Below, piece after piece: positions 57,560-64,000 of a DNA stretch of 64,000 nt. Every line of letters begins with the position of its first letter. The first letter of the stretch is position 1. The notes under the pieces are model-generated. The model had not been told where the DNA came from. It saw only the letters and a list, made by a program, of their open reading frames with translations, and made no database searches. This DNA is from Geobacter sp. (GTDB lineage: Bacteria; Desulfobacterota; Desulfuromonadia; Geobacterales; Pseudopelobacteraceae). Where the stretch lies: assembly GCA_009684515.1 (NCBI GenBank), contig WKKS01000001.1, positions 930,001 through 994,000 of the forward strand, read 5' to 3'. The position numbers were made by a program, and so were the translations under genes.

Positions 57560-59167
57560 ATGGATAAGCGTGCATTTATCGCGGTTGGTCTTTCAATAGC
57601 AGTTTTCTACATATTCTCTATGATCTTCGCCCCAGAGAAGAAACCGCTCGAACAGACTGGCAAGCCGGTGTTGGCCTCCATTTCCGGTAATGGCAATGTA
57701 GCGACCCAGCAAACACCTCCAATGCAGAACCAGAAGCCGGCAAATGAACAAACTTTGCCAACCACAGTTTCTCAAAAGGATATAAAAGTTGAAACAGACC
57801 TTTATTCGGCTGTTTTTTCATCTAAAGGTGCCAGTCTAAAAAGCTTAACGTTGAAGAAGTATCGTGAAGAAAAGTCGCCCTCGGCCAAAAACGTTATTCT
57901 GGGAAGTGATGCTGACCCCAACGTTCTGACTTTTTCTACCCGTGCATCCGGTATTGCTCTTAATGAAGGCGCCGTTTTCGTCCCTGATGCCGAAAGCTTG
58001 AATGTGAATGATAAAGGATCCAAGGAGCTCACTTTCAGTTATGTGTCGGGGCAGGGGTTCACTGTCAAAAAGACATATACTTTTACAGCAGGGTCCTACG
58101 GAATAAATCTTTCTACCCAGGTTATTAACAATTCCGCCGCTCCCATAACCGGTTCTATTCAGCAGGTATTGACATATCCAGCCGAACCCAAAGAAAAAAA
58201 TAACCGCTATGACACCGCAGGCGCCTACCTTTTCTCAGATAACAGTATCCACTCCAACAAAATTAAAGATGTCGCCGCTTCCTCAAAACGTTATGAAAAA
58301 GATGTTATGTGGTCCGGTTTTGCAGACAAGTATTTTCTGCGTGCGATTATTGCCGAGAACAACAGTATCGCCTCTGTTGAGCTGAAGAAAAATGCCTCCG
58401 GATACTTTGAATCCATTGCGTCATCCCCCCAGTTTATCGTCAATCCAGGCTTGTCCACTACTGTAAAAGACACTCTTTTTGTTGGACCAAAGGATATCGA
58501 CATCCTGAAGGCCCAGGGTCATTCATTGGTTCAATCTCTGGATTTGGGCTGGTTTACAGTCATTGCCAAGCCGCTCCTTTATTCCATAAAGTTCTTCTAC
58601 AGTTACGTTGGTAACTACGGTGTAGCGATCATCATAATCACTGTCATTCTAAAAGCGCTGTTTTTCCCCCTGACCAACAAGAGTTACAAGTCAATGAAGG
58701 GGATGCAGAAAATACAGCCTGAGATGGCCAAACTGCGCGAAAAATACAAAGACGACCGTGACACCATGAACAAGGAAGTCATGGCTTTGTACCGCGATCA
58801 CAAGGTTAATCCGATGGGCGGCTGTTTGCCGATGGTTGTCCAGATTCCGGTGTTTTTTGCCCTGTACAAGTCGCTCATGTTTTCTATAGAACTGCGTCAC
58901 GCTCCGTTCTTTTTGTGGGTTACTGATCTCGCTGACAAAGATCCCTACTACGTGACTCCTGTTATTATGGGCATAACAATGTTCATCCAGCAGAAGATGA
59001 CTCCGTCACAGATGGATCCGATGCAGCAGAAGATGATGCTTGCTTTGCCGGTTGTCTTTACTTTTATGTTTCTGAGCTTTCCGTCCGGCCTTGTTCTGTA
59101 TTGGTTGGTAAACAACGTGTTGACGATAGCTCAGCAGATGTACATTAACAGGCCGGTCGAGGAATAA
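57560..59167 (+). CDS. yidC: Membrane protein insertase YidC
   Basis: A 535-residue YidC of the Gram-negative type: an N-terminal membrane anchor (about 5-22), a large periplasmic beta-sandwich domain (about 55-330), and the conserved membrane core of five helices from about 345 (including [28 protein letters not shown] and [21 protein letters not shown]). It inserts and folds inner-membrane proteins with or without Sec. AGGAG precedes the ATG. The jag/khpB gene often found between yidC and mnmE is absent; mnmE follows after 27 bp. Confidence 0.98.
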   Translation: MDKRAFIAVGLSIAVFYIFSMIFAPEKKPLEQTGKPVLASISGNGNVATQQTPPMQNQKPANEQTLPTTVSQKDIKVETDLYSAVFSSKGASLKSLTLKKYREEKSPSAKNVILGSDADPNVLTFSTRASGIALNEGAVFVPDAESLNVNDKGSKELTFSYVSGQGFTVKKTYTFTAGSYGINLSTQVINNSAAPITGSIQQVLTYPAEPKEKNNRYDTAGAYLFSDNSIHSNKIKDVAASSKRYEKDVMWSGFADKYFLRAIIAENNSIASVELKKNASGYFESIASSPQFIVNPGLSTTVKDTLFVGPKDIDILKAQGHSLVQSLDLGWFTVIAKPLLYSIKFFYSYVGNYGVAIIIITVILKALFFPLTNKSYKSMKGMQKIQPEMAKLREKYKDDRDTMNKEVMALYRDHKVNPMGGCLPMVVQIPVFFALYKSLMFSIELRHAPFFLWVTDLADKDPYYVTPVIMGITMFIQQKMTPSQMDPMQQKMMLALPVVFTFMFLSFPSGLVLYWLVNNVLTIAQQMYINRPVEE

Positions 59168-59194
59168 TGATCGGCAGCTGCGGGGTCAAAATCC

Positions 59195-60562
59195 ATGTAT
59201 ATCCGTGACACGATAGCGGCAGTTAGTACTCCGCCTGGCAATGGCGGCATCGGCATTGTTAGGGTGAGTGGCAATCAGGCTGCTGCTATAGGAAATACTG
59301 TCTTTAAACCGATTCATGACGGTGGCCTTGCAAGCCACCGTTTTTATTTTGGTTCCATAATCAATCCCGCCAGCGGTGAAGTAGTAGATGAAGCCATGGC
59401 GGTTCTGATGCTTGCCCCGCGCTCATTTACTCGCGAAGATGTACTCGAGCTTCATTGTCATGGTGGTTGGCTGGTTGTTGAAACCGTTCTGGCAATTGTC
59501 TTGAAGTCTGGCGCCAGGTTGGCAGATCCCGGAGAATTCACCAGGCGAGCATTTCTGAACGGGCGCATAGATCTTGTGCAAGCCGAATCAGTAATGGATA
59601 TTATCGGATCCAATACGGAAGCCGCCCTGCAATTGGCGCAAAAACAGCGCGAAGGACTTTTGTCCAAACGTATCGATGATATTCGTCTGTTATTGATAAA
59701 AGTGCTGGCTTTGGTTGAAGCCTACATCGATTTTCCTGAAGATGATCTAGGTGACACTGATATCAACCTTATACGGAATTCAGCAGGGCAGGCTCTTGAC
59801 ATAGTGAGTCAGCTTCTGGGTACGTTTGAGGAGGGTAGGATTCTGCGTGACGGAGTCTCTGTCTTGATTATTGGCAAGCCGAATGTTGGTAAATCCAGTT
59901 TGCTGAATCTGCTGACAAATGAAAACAGAGCCATTGTTACCCATATTCCCGGCACGACGCGTGATATAATCGAGGAAACGGTTATTATTAACGGACTGGC
60001 TGTCAAGCTTCTGGATACTGCCGGTATCCGGCACACTGATGATCTAGTTGAACAGGAGGGGATTAACCGGGCCATGGAGAAAATACCATTGGCTGATCTG
60101 GTTCTCTTTGTCCTGGACGCTTCGCGCCCTTTTAGTCTTGAAGACCAGCTGATTTATGATGCGCTGTCTGACAGCAGTGTCGTGACTGTGCTAAATAAGT
60201 TCGATAAACCTCGTCAGATGGTTGTGCCGGAACATATCATCATTAACAGCCAGGTAGAGATGGCTGCGTGTAGTGCTGTCGGTTTAGATGACCTGAGACA
60301 GGCTGTTTGTAATCATTTTAAATCTAAAACCACTGTAGACAATCGTGAGATTGCAGCTATTTCCCGTTCACGCCATCGCGATGCGTTGGTGTCTGCAGAG
60401 AGTTCATTGCACAGGTTTGCTGTCGGCCTCGATCATTCAAATCTTGAGTTATTGGCAATTGACATTCGTGATGCACTCGAAGCTGTCGGGTCGGTGACCG
60501 GTCAGACTACCACTGATGAGGTTCTCGACAAAATCTTCTCCTCGTTCTGCATTGGCAAATAA
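59195..60562 (+). CDS. mnmE: tRNA modification GTPase MnmE
   Basis: A 455-residue GTPase acting with MnmG to build the cmnm5 group on wobble uridine of certain tRNAs. Features: N-terminal folate-binding domain ([20 protein letters not shown]), G1 [12 protein letters not shown] at about 226-237, GTTRDI, DTAG, NKFD, and the C-terminal catalytic tail FCIGK. The length is normal. Confidence 0.98.
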   Translation: MYIRDTIAAVSTPPGNGGIGIVRVSGNQAAAIGNTVFKPIHDGGLASHRFYFGSIINPASGEVVDEAMAVLMLAPRSFTREDVLELHCHGGWLVVETVLAIVLKSGARLADPGEFTRRAFLNGRIDLVQAESVMDIIGSNTEAALQLAQKQREGLLSKRIDDIRLLLIKVLALVEAYIDFPEDDLGDTDINLIRNSAGQALDIVSQLLGTFEEGRILRDGVSVLIIGKPNVGKSSLLNLLTNENRAIVTHIPGTTRDIIEETVIINGLAVKLLDTAGIRHTDDLVEQEGINRAMEKIPLADLVLFVLDASRPFSLEDQLIYDALSDSSVVTVLNKFDKPRQMVVPEHIIINSQVEMAACSAVGLDDLRQAVCNHFKSKTTVDNREIAAISRSRHRDALVSAESSLHRFAVGLDHSNLELLAIDIRDALEAVGSVTGQTTTDEVLDKIFSSFCIGK

Positions 60563-60567
60563 CCAAA

Positions 60568-60583
60568 CGTTTCACGTGAAACA
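60568..60583. other. parS site between mnmE and mnmG
   Basis: CGTTTCACGTGAAACA matches the ParB-binding consensus TGTTTCACGTGAAACA at 15 of 16 positions. It lies in the 44-bp gap between mnmE and mnmG. Confidence 0.9.
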
Positions 60584-60606
60584 TCAATCCAAGACAGGCA
60601 TTAAAC

Positions 60607-62499
60607 ATGATTACATATGATATGCAATATGACGTAATAGTTGTCGGCGCCGGTCATGCCGGATGTGAGGCTGCTTTGGCCGCTGCTCGCATGGGATGCC
60701 GCACCATGCTGTTGACAATCAATCTGGATGCTATAGCCCTGATGTCGTGCAACCCGGCCATCGGAGGATTAGCCAAGGGACATCTGGTTAAGGAGATTGA
60801 CGCACTTGGTGGCGAGATGGCTAAAAATATCGATGCCACAGGCATTCAATTTCGGATTCTAAATACCCGGAAGGGGCCTGCTGTACGAGCTTCGCGCGCA
60901 CAGGCCGATAAGCAGCTTTACCGTCTCAGGATGAAGCGTGTCCTTGAACACCAAAATAACCTGGATCTCAAACAGGGCGAGGTTACTGCGCTGTTTCTGG
61001 AAGGTGGTCAGCTGCGCGGAGTTGATACGCGTTCAGGAATTCGGTTCATAAGTAAAACAGTTGTTGTCACTACCGGAACTTTCATGCGTGGATTGATTCA
61101 TATCGGTCTGAATAATTATCCGGGTGGACGGGCAGGAGATCTTCCTTCTGTTGGACTCTCAGATCAGTTGCGCTCGCTTGGCTTTGCAGTTGGACGTCTC
61201 AAAACCGGAACTCCTGCCAGACTGGACAGTCGCACAATTGACTTTGCCAAGCTTGAGGCACAGTTTGGTGATGACCCCCCAATTCCATTTTCCTTTTCAA
61301 CCGAGCGGATTACCATGCCGCAGGTGCCTTGCCATATCGCATACACCAATCCGCTTTCGCACGACATCATCCGTTCTGGTCTGGACCGATCTCCATTGTA
61401 TGCAGGGGTGATTGAGGGGGTCGGTCCTCGTTATTGTCCATCAATTGAAGACAAGGTAGTCCGCTTTCCTGAAAAAGAGCGTCATCAGACGTTTATCGAG
61501 CCAGAAGGTCTGGAAACGGTGGAAGTCTATCCGAGCGGCATGTCAACTTCATTGCCGATCGACATTCAGATTCCGTTTTATCGTTCCATAGTCGGTTTGG
61601 AGCGTGTGGAAATCATGCGTCCGGCTTATGCAATCGAATACGATTATGTGGATCCGATTCAGCTGCATTCTTCGCTGGAGACCAAGGACATAGCTAATCT
61701 TTTCCATGCCGGCCAGGTCAATGGGACATCAGGATATGAGGAAGCTGCCGGACAGGGACTGCTGGCCGGTATCAATGCCGCACTGAGGGTGAAAGGCGAG
61801 GCCCCGCTTGTTCTTGATCGCAGTCAGGCTTACATCGGTGTAATGATCGATGATCTGGTTACGCTAGGTACTAAGGAACCGTACCGCATGTTCACTTCTC
61901 GGGCTGAATATCGGCTGCTGTTGCGTGAGGATAATGCCGATTTGCGCCTGCGGGACATAGGCTATAAGCTCGGTCTGGTCTCAGAAGTTGAATATGCCGC
62001 ATTTAAAAATAAGCGGGAAATGATAGTCAGTGATCTGGATCGTATCTCTTCTACCAGAATCTCCCTATCAGACCAGGAAAATGCGGTGTTGTCCCGCTTG
62101 AACATAGAGGACATCCAGAAGGGGACAACGCTAGAGCACCTATTAAAACGTTCGGATATTGTTTATTCCGATCTGGCTGAAATGGATGATGTTTCACGTG
62201 AAACACCATTGTTGGTCAGGGAACAGGTTGAAATTCAGACAAAATACCGTGGCTATATTGATCGGCAACTGGATCAGGTGGAAAGAGCCAAGAAGTTGGA
62301 GTCTGCCATAATTCCGTCTGAATTGGATTATGCTTCCATTAAAGGTTTAACTACCGAGGTGCGTGAAAAACTGGAAAAGGGGCGACCTGATACACTTGGT
62401 CAAGCTTCAAGAATTCCTGGAATTACTCCGGCGGCAGTATCTATCCTTGCCATTGCAATCAAGGCAAATAGCTGGAAAAGTAGTCAAGAGTGTAAATAG
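60607..62499 (+). CDS. mnmG: tRNA uridine-5-carboxymethylaminomethyl synthesis enzyme MnmG
   Basis: A 630-residue FAD-binding partner of MnmE. Features: VIVVGAGHAGCEAALAAARMG (Rossmann motif), the active-site region SCNPAIGGLAKGHLVKEIDALGG, AGQVNGTSGYEEAAGQG, and the helical C-terminal domain. The ATG at 60607 and an in-frame ATG five codons on are both possible starts. The codons for DVSRET, near residue 530, carry a perfect parS site. Confidence 0.98.
   Translation: MITYDMQYDVIVVGAGHAGCEAALAAARMGCRTMLLTINLDAIALMSCNPAIGGLAKGHLVKEIDALGGEMAKNIDATGIQFRILNTRKGPAVRASRAQADKQLYRLRMKRVLEHQNNLDLKQGEVTALFLEGGQLRGVDTRSGIRFISKTVVVTTGTFMRGLIHIGLNNYPGGRAGDLPSVGLSDQLRSLGFAVGRLKTGTPARLDSRTIDFAKLEAQFGDDPPIPFSFSTERITMPQVPCHIAYTNPLSHDIIRSGLDRSPLYAGVIEGVGPRYCPSIEDKVVRFPEKERHQTFIEPEGLETVEVYPSGMSTSLPIDIQIPFYRSIVGLERVEIMRPAYAIEYDYVDPIQLHSSLETKDIANLFHAGQVNGTSGYEEAAGQGLLAGINAALRVKGEAPLVLDRSQAYIGVMIDDLVTLGTKEPYRMFTSRAEYRLLLREDNADLRLRDIGYKLGLVSEVEYAAFKNKREMIVSDLDRISSTRISLSDQENAVLSRLNIEDIQKGTTLEHLLKRSDIVYSDLAEMDDVSRETPLLVREQVEIQTKYRGYIDRQLDQVERAKKLESAIIPSELDYASIKGLTTEVREKLEKGRPDTLGQASRIPGITPAAVSILAIAIKANSWKSSQECK
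62190..62205. other. Perfect parS site inside mnmG
   Basis: TGTTTCACGTGAAACA, identical to the 16-bp ParB-binding consensus, lies within the coding sequence of mnmG, 1.6 kb from the first site and about 5.7 kb from the dnaA start codon. Confidence 0.95.
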
Positions 62500-62509
62500 G
62501 GTTTTGCAA

Positions 62510-63163
62510 ATGATAAGTGATATTCTGAAAACAGAGACCGTCAAAATGGATTTGACACTTTCCGGCGAAAACCTGAAAGCGCTGGAAATATTTGCTGCTG
62601 AGCTGATCAAGTGGAACCGTAAGGTTAATCTCACTTCGATCACTTCAGAAAAAGAAGTCGCCGTAAAGCATCTTCTCGATTGTCTGTACCTTGCACAGTT
62701 TGTGTTTAAGGAGGACAGTCTGCTTGATATAGGTTCAGGAGGCGGACTTCCTTCAATACCGTTGAAAATTGTTAGACCGGAAACAACTATGTTGTCGGTT
62801 GATGCGGTAGGCAAAAAAATAAACTTTCAAAAACACGTAATTCGTCTGCTGGGATTGCAGAAAATTGAAGCCATGCACATGCGTGTTGAAGATCTCAGCA
62901 AAACCGAAGCCGGTAAATTCAGTTTGATAACGTCCAGAGCATTTACCAGGCTCGATAACTTTGTCACTTTGGCGGCTCCGTTGCTGACAGGGAACGGCAG
63001 AATCATTGCGATGAAAGGTCTGGGGGCTGAAGATGAAATTGCCGTCAGTGATGAAACCTTAAAGTCACTTGGATTCTCTATCGCGTCTCAATGCTCATAT
63101 GAATTGCCATTTAATATGGGTTCCAGGGCTTTGGTGACCATAATACCGTGCCAACCCGCATAA
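62510..63163 (+). CDS. rsmG: 16S rRNA (guanine-527-N7)-methyltransferase RsmG
   Basis: A 217-residue SAM-dependent methyltransferase acting on the 530 loop of 16S rRNA. Core motifs: LIKWNRKVNLTSI, LLDIGSGGGLPSIPLKI (SAM binding), SVDAVGKKINFQKHVIRLLGL, and SRAFTRLDNFVTLAAPLL. The frame extends back into mnmG, but the ATG at 62510, ten bases after the mnmG stop codon, fits the family start. Confidence 0.97.
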   Translation: MISDILKTETVKMDLTLSGENLKALEIFAAELIKWNRKVNLTSITSEKEVAVKHLLDCLYLAQFVFKEDSLLDIGSGGGLPSIPLKIVRPETTMLSVDAVGKKINFQKHVIRLLGLQKIEAMHMRVEDLSKTEAGKFSLITSRAFTRLDNFVTLAAPLLTGNGRIIAMKGLGAEDEIAVSDETLKSLGFSIASQCSYELPFNMGSRALVTIIPCQPA

Positions 63164-63391
63164 AAGCTGGGTTTGTGCGCCTCTGTCCGTAAAATCGGCT
63201 CTAAGGCTGTTTCGGCCGCTATTGCATGTCTTGGGCTTTCTTTTTTGTGTTATGCGCTTCAGCATGATATTTGATCCTCCTGTGGTTAAAGGGCTGATTT
63301 TGACCTGATGATCCGGAGAATGAAGTTGCAGATGAGTGGAATCTGCTCTAAAGTGGTCAATTGTCAGTCACTAAAGGGGATGGAGGAACAT
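63164..63391. other. Gap after rsmG, no gene seen
   Basis: About 230 bp between rsmG and the lipoprotein gene. No parA or parB reading frame begins here, although in many bacteria they follow rsmG. No hairpin terminator or clear promoter was recognised; GGAGG stands before the lipoprotein start. Confidence 0.5.
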
Positions 63392-64000
63392 ATGAAAAAA
63401 ATGATCTGTATTCTGATTATCGCAGCTCATGTTTCCGCTTGTGCAACATATGAAAACCGGTCTGTCTCCTTCAGGCCTCCACAAGAATATGCCAATTATC
63501 AGGACGTCGATGGTTTGATGGTTGGAGCGGAACCTTTTGTCGACAAGAAACAGGCAGAAGACGCCTTTGGTTTTGACATCCGGTCAGCCGGTCTGCTTCC
63601 GGTCCAAATTGTGATGGATAATCGCAGCGGGCAGGGGGTGGAAGTTGTCTCGGGTCAAACCTTCCTGGTTGACGGCTCCAACAGGTATTGGAAGATATTG
63701 GCAAATAGCGAGGCTGTCGAGCGGGTTGAAAAAGCAACCGAAACAGGAGCCATCGCAAGCGGTGCCGGCAAGGGCGCAGCCTGGGGAGCAGCCGCAGGTG
63801 CTGTTCTGGGATTAGCTTTGGGAATCGTTTCCGGTCGGAGCGTCGGTGAATCGGTTGTCAAGGGCGGAGTGCTCGGAGGTGCCGGTGGTGCCGTGATCGG
63901 CGGCGCCAACAAGGCTGGAGATGACCAGCGTCGCGAATATAAAATTGCTGACAATATCCGCGATAAGGGACTTGAGGGGAAGGTCATGGCTGCCGACAAC
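63392..64000 (+). CDS. Glycine-zipper lipoprotein (3' end outside window)
   Basis: The first 203 codons of an exported lipoprotein. A type II signal peptide ends in the lipobox HVSAC with Cys17 as the lipidation site. A mixed domain follows (about 25-110), then a long glycine-zipper region (about 118-175: repeats like GAAAGAVLGLALG and GGVLGGAGGAVIGG) that may insert in or span a membrane. Similar proteins sit in the outer membrane. GGAGG is six bases before the ATG. Function unknown; the gene continues past the right edge. Confidence 0.85.
   Translation, partial: MKKMICILIIAAHVSACATYENRSVSFRPPQEYANYQDVDGLMVGAEPFVDKKQAEDAFGFDIRSAGLLPVQIVMDNRSGQGVEVVSGQTFLVDGSNRYWKILANSEAVERVEKATETGAIASGAGKGAAWGAAAGAVLGLALGIVSGRSVGESVVKGGVLGGAGGAVIGGANKAGDDQRREYKIADNIRDKGLEGKVMAADN

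Noticed and set aside
63164-63391. Start of parA after rsmG
   Set aside because: No open frame with a ParA-type Walker motif begins here; the next frame is a lipoprotein.

Overview
The window is a chromosomal segment of a Gram-negative, sensory-rich bacterium. The order gyrA-gyrB-recF-dnaN-dnaA facing away from rpmH-rnpA-yidD-yidC-mnmE-mnmG-rsmG, the density of two-component and chemosensory genes with PAS domains and sigma-54 activators, and the general gene style suggest a Geobacter/Trichlorobacter/Pelobacter relative (Desulfuromonadota). That assignment is an inference from gene content, not a database match. Nearly all genes left of dnaA from 41.1 kb read leftward and all genes right of it read rightward, so the replication origin lies at about 54.8-56.7 kb. 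No tRNA, rRNA, CRISPR array or insertion sequence was seen.

Region 1 (1-12.85 kb, all leftward) is a sensory block. A PAS hybrid kinase and a sigma-54 activator (NtrC type, GAFTGA intact) lie directly upstream of an operon running cheW, a transmembrane MCP, a kinase-fragment protein without its His, a receiver-kinase, a receiver, a soluble double-hairpin MCP-like protein, a STAS protein, cheY and cheA. A strong -24/-12 promoter precedes cheW, with two TGTGACATGTCACA-type palindromes about 125-155 bp upstream of its predicted start. Several parts are unusual: CheA carries a tandem MshEN-like repeat, and the soluble MCP-like protein has a CheZ-like D-x-T-x-Q motif. This is the best candidate in the window for an undescribed system.

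Region 2 (12.9-28.4 kb): a gamma-carbonic-anhydrase-like protein, then leftward genes for a zinc-ribbon membrane protein, an endonuclease III-like DUF2400 protein, galT, a GH57 glycoside hydrolase, a nucleotidyltransferase fused to a degenerate phosphomannomutase, a GAF kinase with its receiver, cysS, a PAP2 phosphatase, a VanZ-like protein, and a PiT phosphate transporter with its DUF47 partner.

Region 3 (28.6-41.6 kb): uppP, radC and a large PAS hybrid kinase (rightward); a secreted GLUG/MBG repeat protein, a HemY-type protoporphyrinogen oxidase and eutBC (leftward); a CbpA-type DnaJ protein (rightward); and ispF (leftward).

Region 4 (41.6-44.9 kb) is a small accessory block: two DUF1016 (YhcG) PD-(D/E)XK proteins and an internally deleted MmeI-like restriction-modification gene, with TCTATAGA palindromes repeating every 49 bp ahead of the first DUF1016 gene.

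Region 5 (44.9-64 kb) is the origin-proximal core: gpsA, a HEAT-like protein, gyrA, gyrB, recF, dnaN and dnaA to the left, and the rpmH-to-rsmG set to the right. Two parS sites (one of them inside mnmG) mark the ParB loading zone. The window ends in a glycine-zipper lipoprotein gene. Family names are from motif reading alone; no similarity search was run.
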